Below are positions 1 to 12,400 of a stretch of 64,000 nucleotides of DNA, one piece after another (position 1 is the stretch's first letter; each line of letters opens with the position of its first letter). Made by a program: the position numbers and the translations under genes. The DNA comes from Hymenolepis diminuta. Taxonomy: Eukaryota > Platyhelminthes > Cestoda > Cyclophyllidea > Hymenolepididae. The stretch spans positions 183,188-247,187 of the forward strand of contig CAADRB010000037.1 in assembly GCA_900708905.1 (NCBI GenBank). The letters run 5' to 3'. A model generated the notes under the pieces. The model was not told the origin of the DNA. It did no database searches and saw only the letters and a list, made by a program, of their open reading frames with translations.

Positions 1-115
1 TCTGCTCGAACGCTCCCCTCTCATCTCTCCTCTCCCTAATCTCTCTCTTACTCTCTCGAATCCTCATCGTGGTTTACTCAACACACTTTGACCTACACAA
101 CTCATTGTGTTCAGG
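1..115 (+). repeat. Right end of dispersed LTR-like repeat (copy 1, cut by window edge)
   Basis: A CT-rich run is followed by the block that marks the right end of the dispersed element in this window (CCTCATCGTGGTTTACTCAA, then an ACACAACTCATTGTG-type stretch). The same block ends the copies near 28.6, 38.55 and 50.5 kb. The left part lies outside the window. Boundaries are approximate. Confidence 0.6.
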
Positions 116-3100
116 TGATGAAAGGTTAGCTAGAAAAATCACTTGAATTCACGTCAATCAAGTTTGTTGATTAATGATTATACATATATGCGTTTATATT
201 TTAACCAAATATAAATTTAAACGGACAGATATATTGTTTATTTACAAAATTTTTACAATCTTTCAAGACGAGGAATTTTTAAATTTTCTCCTAGTAACGC
301 ATAAAGACCCAAAAAGACCACAAAGAGAACGCCTCTTGACTACTTGCGTCAATCGTAACGGCTAAGGTTAGTAGGCGAGGTAAACTTGGCGATGGGGGGA
401 ACCCAGTCATATTAAAACAGTAGTGTCATAAAGAAGGAGAAGGGCACTGAGAGTCAGAGTACCTCAGAGAAGATCTGTCAAATCACAGACCACCGCGTCT
501 TCTGGTTGGTAGTTATAAAACGTAGGTGAGTGAGGATGGTTACGAAATCACATTGAATCATGTCATGAAGAGTTTACTATGAAGAGGATGGAAATTGAAA
601 TCACTATGACAATACGTTTGATGAGAAGGTGACATATTCAGATTTCAGATAGTGTACGACACTTGATACTTTGATGTACTCTAACGTATTCTAAACATTA
701 CATATAATACGACAGCCTCTTTTGTTTATCTACCCTCTATAATCAAAACTGTAAAGTTTTGTTTTCAAATTAATAATAGCAATCAGTGAAAATCTCTGTC
801 TTTCCTATTTTGGTGGTGGAAATGAGGATGAAGGAGGTTGGGAGTGGACCGAACAAATACACTGAAACAAATTTACCTCTCAAACGTTAGACCAGCGAGA
901 GGGTTTCCATCTAACGCAAAAGCATAAACGCAACGTTATTTCAAAAACCAAAATGTGTTATCGCGTACTGATTGGTCACTGGAAAAGGGTTGCCATTGGA
1001 AAAAGTGGTAAAGTAATCTCTAAGTCACCAATAACAGCTTCATTGTATAAGGATGTATAGAAGGATATTGAAATAAAGGTGGCAGTAAAGATCTCCCATA
1101 AACAAACTGCCGTGTTTTCGAGGCACTATGAAATTAGCAAACAATTTGTTTGAGTGCAAAGGTGGCGGAGGATTTGTAATGAAACAAAAAATTGTCCAAT
1201 AAAACTCAGGACCGCAGGTTCTATAATGTGATTCCGAGCAGGTAGATATAAATGTGATATGATAAACTCCCTTTGTGACACGGCCACGTAAGGACGACTA
1301 ACCTCTTTGTCCTCAAATGTATTCTAGTTTGTCTGTCAAATAAACGATGTGGAAACAAACCAGATTTGTATTTTCGGGGTCTCTGGAGTGTTGTACGTTG
1401 TTCCCAATGCGTCAGAGGAAATAGATCAAATTTTAAATAAAGGTCCATATATTATTATACTTTTGTTAAAAGCGCTATCAATTAATTAAATAAATTTAAA
1501 AATGTTCGATTGCTCCTCGATCACTTCGATTATGCATCGGAAGGGCAGGAAATAGTCTTAGACCCATATGAAAATGAGATCAGAAGTCTCTGCTAGCTCT
1601 TGTGGTAAAATGTATGCAAGATAGAAATGGTAATGAAAATTTTCGGTGTCGCGAATTTCCTGATACGCAATTTCGTGGAGTGAGAATTGTACCAGCATTT
1701 GCATTTTTGGTGTAGCCAAACCAGCACTCACAGCGTTTGGATAATTTTTTGGCACAAAACTCCAGGAGAAGAATACTGAATCCAGGCTCTCTTAGTCCGA
1801 TCAAAGGAAATGACTCAGAATGAACCCTAGCGATACCATAGAGGAGTTTCTTCTATGCAATATTCAGTCGGTAATTTTGCCCACTTAGTGTATGTGGGGT
1901 ATAAGATGGTTAAATTTCCATTTTTAATTGAGTTATAATGATCTGAAGGTGTTTATTCATGCGATATGATCCTAATCTGTATCCAAGTCGCCCTAACCGG
2001 AATCAGCATATTCAGATGTGTTTTGATTTAGAATATGACTTCCAGGATATTTATTTTTCTCCTCATATACTTGCATTTCTTCTGGTGTTTATACAAACAC
2101 TGACTTTTCTTCTCAGTCCGTTTCAGTAGTTTTAAACCAGAAGGAGAGAACCATTTGAACACCCATTCAGTTGTTTTCATCCCTCCGCAAATATGATTCA
2201 GTATGCGTACACCCTGAAGAGTCAAATTTTATTGGAAGGGGTTTCTTAAGATATTGGGGAAAAACTTTAAAGTTTGTCTCGAAGGTACTTCTCTGTCCTG
2301 GCCGAAGTAATAATAAACTTAACTATATTCCCATCATTTTTAATTAATTTTGGGATAAACAGGCGGCACTACCTACAAGTTTGAGTACATAGTTTAGTCC
2401 AGTACAAACGTGCAGGTTTGTGAAAAATTCCCATCTTGACGGTTTGGCACAGAGAGAACATGAAGGAGTTCAGCTGACACTTAAAGTATATATTATCTAA
2501 ACTCATATTATTTGTTCATTCGTTAAAAATTGATACCATTTTTCCGAACCAATAAAGGGATTTTAGAGTAGAGTAGATGACGTTCGATAACGAGAATGAA
2601 CTACGTTTGACTACGCTTTTTTTGCAGATTCAGACGTCCACTGACTATTCTGTCGTCCTCTCAGCGATGTTAAATCGAATATCACCCAAGAAATTGCCGA
2701 TTGATGATAAAATGTAAAGAAGAATCTTCCCTTAAAATTCACCCGAACCGTTAGCAGATAACTTTCCTTTTGAGTATTTGAGAACATGCAAACAGTTAAA
2801 ATTACGCTTCAGTAATATATAGAATTTCACGATGCTCTGCTGTCCTCCGTCTTAACAAGTAGTTACCTTTAACGTCCTCACTTGCGCCCGGTAGATTTCT
2901 CATGTCCCTTGTAATGAACATATGTCCATTCAACCATCAAAATATGAAATTCCATTAAAACAACCCCAAAAAGGAAAACACTTGCATCTTCCGCAAATGG
3001 TGCCCCAGTTTTCTCTTAGCTTTTCTATCTCTAAATGATTGACACAGGTTGGATCTGGAATATTTTTTCGTTCCTTCTCAATTGAAGAAGGAAATTATGC

Positions 3101-3229
3101 CCTCTTCCCTACCAAACCTGTTGAACTTTCTCAAATTACATGCATCCCTAATATTGTAAAAGTTATTTTACATGATCAGGAATTATATTCATATATTGTA
3201 AAAGAGAGACGGTGCATAGAATGGGGGAG
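116..3229. other. Intergenic, no gene seen
   Basis: AT-rich sequence with only short open frames (75 codons or fewer). None resembles a known family or joins into a spliced frame. No clear repeat was recognised apart from the element fragment at the left edge. Confidence 0.5.
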
Positions 3230-5233
3230 CTAGTTAAAACAGATCCACAAAAGAACACTAATTAAGATTAAAAGAGATGTTTTGAGGCTGCAGGCAGCAC
3301 AGAAGGGTTCCCTGTCGAAGGGTGGCGCACACATGGCATACTTCATGGCTTGTGCCACGAAGGTGTTATCAATTGTCTTGTGGAAGAGGTAACTGAAGGG
3401 ACCGTTGGCGAAGACTGCGACGTCGTCACCACCGTGCGTTGCCCAACCAATTGGAATTAGTGCCTGCAATTTGGTATCCTTACCGAACAATGTTTCATCG
3501 GTCATATTCCAAACGAAATCTCTTGTTGCATTGATCTTTGCTCCGGGACCAGACATGTAGCCAATCGGCTGCATGCCTTTGCTATCCATAGTCTTTCGAA
3601 AAAATTAAAGAGTGATAAACTTTTTGTAAATAAAGAAGTTAGGATAAAATTAAGAAGGCTACATCATTGCCCTTCACAACATCAGGAAGGAAAAGACTTC
3701 GGAATCGACTGGGTTGACCAACCAGTTCAAATGAGTGTGAGTGATCGGCCGTTACAATAAGCAGGGTTTCCTTGGGGTCGACCTGTTTGTAGATTTCACT
3801 AATGATTTTATCGAAAACATGCTGCTCAGCAAATGACTTCCTGAAGGGGAATAATAAAAATAGTTAAGATGCTCTATCTTGATTGAGTTGCCTTAAAATT
3901 AGTAGAAAAAAACGAACATGGCTCGGTTTTCGTGATGGGCCTGATCAATTCTAGCTCCCTCGATAAATAGGAAGAAGCCATTTGGACTCTTTTTCAAGAT
4001 GCTCAAGCCAGCCATTGCTAGTTCATAAAGGCCAGGGTGACCCTCCTTCCTATCCAGCTCATAGGGGAGATGGCTTTGTGCAGTCAGACCTATTTAGTCA
4101 AAGGCAAAATATGAAGTTTTGATTACACTTGCTATCATTAAATACAACTTAACATGGAGGGCGAATTTACTTAGTGCATAGTCGTATTCTTCAAATTTGA
4201 TTTTGTTGAAGGTCTCTGGGCTATCTGCATAGATGTATTTGCGACCCTTCGTCTTCTGTGTAGACTCCCATTCTTGGGCTAAGTTCTTTCCATCCCAACG
4301 TTTGCCTTTAGCACTAGTATTGCTAGGTAATGTCACACCTTCTGGATAGAATTTTTCTTGAGCACCGCCCATAATTACGTGAATATCCGGGTGTTCTTTT
4401 ACGAGCTGATAGGCCAAATCTGTGCAATCACAAGCCTCGCCCTTATTACAAGGTAGATCCCTGAGAAAAGAAAAATGATTAAAGGACCTCAAGTCAACTT
4501 AGCACATGATGAAGGTCAAAGGTCGAACAACTTACGAATCTGCCTCCCAGTCACGGAAGGCGACATGGCCATAGCAACCGGAGGGTGAGGCATGGGTAAC
4601 TCTTGACGAGGTTATAATACCAGTCCACTTTCCTATCTTTTCAGCGGCAGTTAAAGCAGATTCTGTTTTCTCTTCGTCACTATAGCGTTTGCACTTCTTG
4701 TAGAAAACCTGGCCCGTCACACCTATCATTGCTGTTCTCGTCTTGGTACCTGAAAATTAGAAGCAAATGTTTAGACATATATTCCTTCTTATTTCTAAAT
4801 CGATGAAGCTAGGCCGCTCTGTACCTGTAAGATAGGCGGTGGCTGAAGAGGCAGAGTCAGTGACCATGGTCTCCAGATCGTAAGTTCGGCAGAGGGAAGA
4901 AAATTCCCATTCCTCGAATGGATGCATCTCGGCTTTACCAGTCAAATTGGTCTTATCAAATCTAGTGGCGGCAAGTGTAGGAATTCCCATACCATCACCG
5001 AGGAAGAGAATGACATTTTTAGCTTGCTTTGCTTTTGAGTAGAATTCGGGGAATAGTTTGTTTGCCTTGTCGATTTCTATTCGAGCCAGGCCCTCCCAAT
5101 AGGAAGGATTTATTTCTTTGTCTAAGATGGGGAACGGGGGGTAGGGATAGGTAATTGGGGGCTGTTCGGTCGGTTCAGCAGCAAAGACCACTTGAAGAAA
5201 AAGAAAACAAATGATCACAGACTTGATCGCCAT
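3230..5233 (-). CDS. Alkaline phosphatase, copy 1 (GPI-anchor-type tail)
   Basis: Metal-dependent phosphomonoesterase, predicted on the outer cell face; in tapeworms such enzymes sit on the tegument surface. Six exons: 5233-4825, 4749-4536, 4460-4171, 4089-3918, 3840-3663, 3592-3230. They join in frame to 541 codons, near the usual family length (about 520-540). Residues 1-18 form a signal peptide (MAIKSVIICFLFLQVVFA). FLGDGMG around residue 80 carries a metal-binding Asp. VTDSASSATAYLTG holds the phosphoserine, about Ser127. Metal sites follow in FIEGARIDQAHH, TADHSH and HGGDDVAVFANGP. The last 20 or so residues are hydrophobic after a Cys-Ala-Ala-Cys-Ser stretch, as in a GPI-attachment signal. 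One oddity is Gln after Asp in RIDQAHH, where mammalian enzymes have His. The start is the first Met before the signal peptide, with a TATA box 32 bp upstream. A tandem paralogue lies 2.3 kb upstream. Confidence 0.93.
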
Positions 5234-5251
5234 GATTATGGAGAGCTGGCA

Positions 5252-5452
5252 TTACTCTGTGCGTCTTTTATATGGATCTTGTGGTGGGGTGGAGTCTAAA
5301 GGTAATTTTTCATAGGGTGGCGTAAGATCTGGCTCATAGGAGTGGGGGTGGGGGAATGGGTGTCGGAGTCTTCTTACATTTTCATCTTTAATCTCAATGA
5401 AATTCTCTTTAATACTTAGTGCATTTGCGTATGCGATAAAGGGGATGACCAT
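5252..5452 (-). other. 66-codon frame with signal-like N-terminus upstream of phosphatase copy 1
   Basis: An ATG-started frame on the phosphatase strand begins with a hydrophobic stretch (MVIPFIAYANALS) and becomes Pro-rich. Its stop lies just upstream of the phosphatase ATG. The Pro-rich tract loosely recalls the Pro-rich linker after the phosphatase signal peptide, so it may be a duplicated relic of a first exon. It spans the predicted TATA box, which argues against it being an upstream ORF of the same mRNA. No family recognised. Confidence 0.15.
5265..5272 (-). promoter_or_regulatory. TATA box of alkaline phosphatase copy 1
   Basis: Minus-strand TATAAAAG, 32 bp before the start codon at 5233. 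The spacing implies a very short 5' UTR if transcription starts about 25-30 bp downstream of the box. Inferred from sequence and position only. Confidence 0.5.
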
Positions 5453-5459
5453 AGTACAA

Positions 5460-7544
5460 TTTATAATATGCGCTTCACAAATAAAGGCGAATTTTTTTCC
5501 AATTTAACAGTAGTTTAAAATAAAACTAACATTTCAAATATTAATAAATTTTTTGTAATATGTGCAGTTCATGAACTCCGATTATTATAATTCCACTGTG
5601 GGCTCCTGCTAGTAACCATAAAAATTTACTCAAATAAATCGATTTTCTATTAATATATTATCTTCATTTATTTAACAAACTTAAAATTATTACCAAATAA
5701 ATAAAAATGCATAAAAGTGATTTGCAGTGTTAAAATCCTTTGAAATTTTATACTTTTTTGGCAATGAAAATGCCTCCAATTAAGAGGGGAGAGAAGAAGA
5801 GTTTCGCGTAGGAATCAAGAATTGTTCGACCCCTGTTTGATTTGAGCATGATTGACTTCCCCCTTTTCGTCAGGTATTCTTCTTCTGTATTTCTAATTAT
5901 TTCCAATTGACACTACCACCGAGGTGTTTTGTGGACAGATTTCAGTAGGTTACTGAGTCTGACGTTGGAAATCTAATGTTTAATATTCTCTCTCATTTGG
6001 CTAAAGAGGATGAAATAAACAAAGAGTAGCTGGTTTCTGGTAAAAGAAACTCGATGCTGGTTGTACACTTTTTGCATTTCAAATGGGCTATTCAAAGTGA
6101 GTGTGTGTTTGCAATGTCTCCAAGTGCATTTTATCCTCGTTCAAGGGAGTGACTTGCGAGGCAAAAGCGATGGAATGAGAATTTTAAATATAAAGATTAA
6201 AAATTATAATAACCTGAGACTTGACTTCAAAATACTTCTACCACACCCCTCATAGAAGTATTCAAGTCACTATTGAGACACACCCTGTGGCAAGCAATGC
6301 TTGAATTTTTGATCATTTAAGCATAATTTTCTTGAAAATTTGAATTTCTTAACAAAAGGAGGTGGGATTCTTAAGAGCGATCATCAGATTTATTGAATGG
6401 AAGTTAACGACCAACTAAGAGAACATCAACAAAAATGAAAAATATGTTTGATATAACAAAATGAATAAAACTCATGAAATCTCATAGGAGCTTGAGGAGA
6501 TTTGAACTTAAAAATGAGTAGAATAAGCGAGAGAAAGAATCACCACTGATTTCTAATGCGCTCGCTAGGAAAGGGAAGCAATTAAGGTCATTTATCGTTG
6601 GGCAAGAAACGTAGATAAACACCAACCAGGTGCGTAAATTACATTCAATCGAAATGAGGTGACGCAGGCCGATTATGCATTTTCTAAAATCATTTCATTT
6701 CAAACAAAGAACTATTTCAAACAATTCATCATAAAAGGAAATTGAAGTGAACGAAATTTTTTATAACAAGGCAGAGGAATGAGAGTGAAAACGCAGTCAT
6801 TAGTTTGAATAATTTTAAAAAATAATGCGATTTTTATCCCATCTTCGTGAAAACAACAGGTAGTAGATTAATATCTTGAGCGGGAAAAAAAATTTTTTTT
6901 TAATCCTGGTTTCGAATTCATTCATATTCAATTTTTTAAATTTAAGCTATTATTTTGATAAAAACATTGATAGAAAAGAGTTTTAGTGCACTTTGATAAA
7001 TGCTTAATTCGGTCAATTTAAATAAAATTGTATGAATTCTGTTTCCAAAAGGAAAAGACCGACAGAAAAATTGAAAATTAAAATTTAGAATATCAATAAT
7101 TTGTAAAGAGATGTTGACAATCGAGAACCCTATATTCAAAAACCAGATTGACATTGTCCTCCGCCAGATTTTTGTTCCCCTTAGAATATTTCCATATACT
7201 TTTGATAAAAAATTAATTAAATTGATTTTAAAATGTCAAATCTTGAAGTTTATATCTACGCATCTTTTATTGTACCACGTATTTTCAGTGTTTTATTTGA
7301 ATTTTTTGCGGCACAAGTTATACATTGATTAACATTTTCGAATCGAAGCAGCAAATATTTGCAATCCTATTGGCTGAATTCCAGCACAAATGTTGTTACT
7401 ATTAAACAAAAGTTATCAAACTTCATGTTTTCATACAGCAGAGAAAACAAAAAAGTTAAAACAATGCTTTCTTATGAGAGAGTATTATATTTTTTCAATA
7501 CAAGTTAGTAAAAGAGCGTGATTATTGGGGGCTGGAAGTCGGGC
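5460..7544. other. Spacer between the two phosphatase genes
   Basis: AT-rich spacer without a recognisable gene. Minus-strand AATAAA (plus-strand TTTATT within 7264-7270) lies about 280 nt downstream of phosphatase copy 2 and could serve as its poly(A) signal. Open frames near 6.1 and 7.1 kb are AT-rich and unconvincing. Confidence 0.45.
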
Positions 7545-9445
7545 TTAAGTGAAGCCGTCACAGGGGGTATTCTGTCGATAAAAGGGGTTGGCTCCCAGGG
7601 CCAGTTTAATGGTTTGGGCGATAAAAGTGTTGTCCACAGTAGCGTGGAAGAAAGCCGACAAGGGTCCAGTTGCGTAGACACCTACATCATCACCGCCGTG
7701 GGAAGAAAATGAAAGTGGTACGAGTGTCTGCTGTCTGTAGTGCCAGTCGTAGATCGGTTCGTATGCGGGATTTAGTCGGGGACTGTCATTTAAGCCATTC
7801 GGTCCGTTCATGTAGTTGATACCTTGTAATGGCATTTTGTCATCAGTCTAAAGGCAGAAAAGATAACGTTTTAGGCAGAAAGAATCGTTAAGCTGGTAAA
7901 TGGGAAGAAGATTCTCCTCACATTATTGCTATAATATTGGTCAATACCAAGGACACTTTGGAATCGACCGGGCTGACCAATCAATTCAAAGGCATGTGAA
8001 TGGTCAGCTGTCAAAATTAACAGTGTCTCAGTTGGATCAACTGCTGTTTGAATGTAGTCTATAATTTTATCGAACATCAGCATTTCATCGAGAGAATAGC
8101 TAAAGAAAAATACAGCATTGTTATACCAAAATTGCTAGATTTAATTGGAAAAGATAAATGCGTTCGGCTTACCGGCCTTCATTGTTATGATGAGCGTGGT
8201 CAATTCTACCGCTTTCGATGAAGAGGAAAAATCCGTTCTTTTGTCGCTTCAGTACTTCTAAGCCTAACCGTACGTAAGTGAGAAGATTTGGTTCGTCAAG
8301 TGGTGTGTCATGAGAATAGGGCATGTGATCCGGATAAGGAAGCGCTGAGGAGAGAGGTAATGCGGTAGTTAGAAGAATAAAGAACTCAGTCACGATTTTC
8401 AAATGAATATAATGACTAACCTAAGACGTAATCGGCTGCTGATAGATCACAAATGGCTAAATCATCCGGCCTGCCAATAAAGCAGAAATTTTCTTTATCT
8501 TTTGTTTTATTTGCTTTCCATTCGTCAATCAGATTTCTGCCATCTTCCCGAACCCCCTTATCAAGGTAATTTGCTGGGATAAACTCTGTGTTGGGAATAA
8601 AATTCTGTTGACCGCCGCCTATGATTACATTTATGTATTGATGATTCTCAATCAACTGGCAAGCGATGTCTTGACATTTCATATTTTCATATTCACTTGC
8701 ACAGAATTTCTTTATATTACTGTTAGAAAATAAATTACATTATTAGTATAGGGAGTTTAAGTGAATCGTCAAGGAGGCAAATAAGGTGTTTGCTTACGCA
8801 TCACTTTCCATGTCGCGGAAGCTGACATGGGCGTATGTACCGGCAGGGGAAGCGTGGGTTATTCTTGTGTTTGTAATGACACCGGTGGCTTTGCCAATCT
8901 TGTGTGCAGCTTCAAGAACGGACTCGATATGATACTTAGTGTCCCACTTTCCACATTGCTTAGCGTTAATGTTCCCATCGATTCCAATCATACCAGTTCG
9001 TGTTTTAGTGCCTAGAAACAAGATGGATTAGTAGAGCAATCTATTTTTTACCTGTCAGATAGGCAGTAGCTGAACTAGCGGAGTCAGTGACCGACGTTTC
9101 AAGATCATAAGTTCTGGCCATTGTATTAAACTCCCAATCTTCAAAGGGATGAAGAATAGCCGAGCCGTAACGACCCGACATTTCCGCGGAGTAGAATCGA
9201 CTGGCTGAAATTGTTGGCAATCCCATACCATCACCCAACAGTAGGATCACGTTTTTGGCATGAGAAGCGCTTCTGAGTGAGGGGAACATTTTGCAATCGT
9301 TGGCGAATCGTTTCTTGGCCAAGTTCAGCCAGTAGTCTTGAGTAATTTCCTCATTTACAATTGGCAGTGGTTCAGGTGTTTCTCCCTCTTCAGCCCTTGC
9401 AAACACAAGGAGAGCAAAAAAAATAAGAACTTTCTGTTTCTGCAT
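7545..9445 (-). CDS. Alkaline phosphatase, copy 2 (no visible GPI tail)
   Basis: Tandem paralogue of the gene at 3.2-5.2 kb. Six exons: 9445-9052, 9011-8798, 8719-8421, 8344-8173, 8099-7922, 7847-7545, joining to 519 codons. Exons 2, 4 and 5 (214, 172 and 178 nt) match copy 1 exactly in length, and every intron phase agrees, so the pair arose by duplication. It has a signal peptide (MQKQKVLIFFALLVFARA), LLGDGMG, the phosphoserine motif VTDSASSATAYLTG, FIESGRIDHAHH (with the usual His), TADHSH and HGGDDVGVYATGP. The frame ends soon after GANPFYRQNTPCDGFT with no hydrophobic tail. It is therefore predicted to be secreted, unless an unseen alternative last exon supplies an anchor. The third exon is the most diverged from copy 1. 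Confidence 0.93.
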
Positions 9446-9486
9446 TATACTAAATTAATGAATAAATTTGAAAGAATTAAAGCGAG

Positions 9487-9492
9487 TTTATA
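9487..9492 (-). promoter_or_regulatory. TATA-like box of alkaline phosphatase copy 2
   Basis: Minus-strand TATAAA, 42-47 bp upstream of the start codon at 9445, in a place comparable to the box of copy 1. Confidence 0.4.
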
Positions 9493-12400
9493 TTTTACCT
9501 GATTGCATTCCTATTGGCTCAGTGGAAGAGAGCACTTGTGTAGATGCGTTTGGCTTGAGTCACCCCACGAAATTATCACGTTAATAGACCTTCGACCACG
9601 GAACAAAACAACAAAATTTTATGAACAAAATAGGGGGAATAGTAATTTTCATTTCAAAACACGAATCCTCTCAACATTTCGCTATCCATTTTAGTTGCAC
9701 GTGATACTGAAATGCACAAAATTTTGTCCATCTTCATTTATCAAACTCAAAAAAAAACTCAGGATTTGCTCATTTTCAGATCCTTATTAAATTAATAGAG
9801 GAATATTTAAAATGTTCGGTAGCTAATAGACAGAAACAATATTTCTCACGATGTTAAACTCGTTTCTACCTCGAATTTTGTAAAAATACTATTTTCAAAA
9901 GGAAAGTGATAAATCACCCGAAAAGTATCTTTAAATCTATTCGTCTTAAATTTTGAATCAAGGGGACAGAATAAGACGGAGGAGAAAACGAAAATGGGGA
10001 CGTTCGGGGTTCAAGAGGATGATTAGTGCAGAATAGTTGTTTATATCAAGTTAAATTTCCGAAATCTAAAACCTATTTCTTGCAGCTGATTGGAAGATAA
10101 GTTACGGTTAAGCAAAATTCCGTGGAATCGTTGGGCCACTATTATTCTGCTTTCCCTTCCACTAGACGAAAAATCTACACAATTGAATATCCCATTAATT
10201 AAATGGTCGTTAAGCACTGAATCAAAGGGACAGAAACCAACTTGGAAGTCCAGAGAACCTACTTTAAAAGTTTGACTTAACAAAGCGAATCAGTGAACTG
10301 TCTACCCATCAAATGGCGTAACCCACAATTCAACAATTAAATGACGTCACACTCTTGATACATTAACGTTATTACAAATTTCAATAGTATCCTTTCCCCT
10401 CCACCTCGCAGTGAACTGTTTTCATAGAATTCGAGTTCGAACGCCTTCCCTTGATAGAAAAATTTATAGTTCTACCTTTTCGTAAGTAATAATGTGGTGA
10501 ATCATTGCATTATTATTACATATTTCTTCGGGAGAACCAAACAACAGTTGGCAAGTACATATATGGCCCATCAAACGTATAAGTTCTGATGGTGCTTATA
10601 TAAGGCCTCAGTAATCTTTACTTGAGCGCCCAAAATATTAACTAAGCAGCTTTATAAGTGATTTTATTACCTTTGATACCGAATTCTTGGATGAAATATT
10701 TCTGGTGCTTTTTATTCGTTTTTTTTAAGGAATATTGGCATTTTATTTGATTTGAGTAGGTCAGAACACACCCTAATTCTTCTGGATCTCTTGACGTTAG
10801 ACACTTCAAAAGATTTGAAATATCAGGTGTGGTACCGGGGTGCAACTTAAAGGGGTTTCTAATCATTAGCTCAATTACCATTTAGTTTTTCATTTGAAGA
10901 AATGGAAAAATGTTTCTAGCAGACTTATCTCAGCTATCATTATCAAGAAAATAGGTGTTTTTGACAATAATGTGCAGAAATTTGATATTTAAAATTTTCA
11001 AGTGGAAATTATGTTAGTTTTAATTTAATTGAAATTTTAAAATACAAGTGGAGAGGAGAATTTCTTCATGACAAAAAATGAAATAGAAAATATTTTTAAA
11101 AAAATTTTTTTCCTAATATTATATATAACAATTGACAAGAATTGATGCTTTTGATTGGTTAAGATTTTCTCGACAAAATGTGTCTAATTTAATTAGTGTA
11201 ACTTAATTTTTACTGTTTTGTGAAGTATTATGAAAGATGTTACTGTGCAACTACTTATGCTTATTCAGTAGAGTGGATTAAGGTCTATTTACTTGTATTC
11301 ACAGAAGCCTCAATATTGAATATTTCATTCGTCGAAATTATTTTTGTAAGATCATAATATGTTATAACCCAGCACAAGGCAATAAATCCCTATTTTTCAC
11401 TATGAGAAAACTACCTTAATTCCATAATAATACAGCTCAATAAGAAGTAAAGAGGAGGAGATCGAGAACATGGGCATTACGGGAGTTCTAACGCATTTGA
11501 TTTCTTTTAGGTTCGATTTTTTTAATATTTACTTAATGGTTATTTCACTGCGTTGGGTTCCCTACTTCAAATAGAATTATTCTTTCCTTGAATAGCTGAA
11601 CAAATTCTCCTCCATGATGTCGACTATCTATCTATGTCGACTATGGTTAATTAATGAGGACGTCAGTCTTACCCCTTCAATGCGCTTTTATTCCTCCAAA
11701 TGCTGAGAAACCAAGACGACATTAGCCCATTTGATTTTGCGCATTCTTACTACCAGATTGAGCGTGTAGATGAGCAAGGCTAGTGCATTCTAGACGTTAG
11801 CATTAATCACTGGATTATAGACCCTCTAGACTTCCTCCACCGTTTAATTATTTATCTGATTAGTTTGCTTTTCCTCCCTTTCGGATGATCCCCTCTGATT
11901 GGTGCGTTTGGCAGTTACTCTTTCTTTATCTTGGTCTCTAAAATTTAAAAAAAACATATGCAGAAGCATCATGAAAAAAAATCCGAAATACAGCAAAAAT
12001 TATAAATGCAGCATCTTAATAGACTTTGATTTAAAATTTAAAATATGTGCCCGAGGCTTCATTCAGCAACCGCTGTAGTAAAACTCACAATAACGTCCAA
12101 CATTCAAGGACTGTTAGATGACAAGATGACAATTTTCGATCAGTTTTTTCCTCTTTGTATGTCCCATTTTCACTCCCATTTCAAATGGACATAAGCTATC
12201 AGTGGATCAAAAATTTACAGGAAAGGAGATTGAAAATGAGGTAATACAGTCCAATTGACTAAAGATTATTCTTTGACTTCCTTCCATGAGAAATTCGTGC
12301 ACTTTGTTATTTCATGAGAGTGAAATTCGGTGGATGTATATTTTTAAGGCATTAGGAATTAAGCTGCTCTAGATATTTGTGTTCTCCGAAAACTGCTTCC

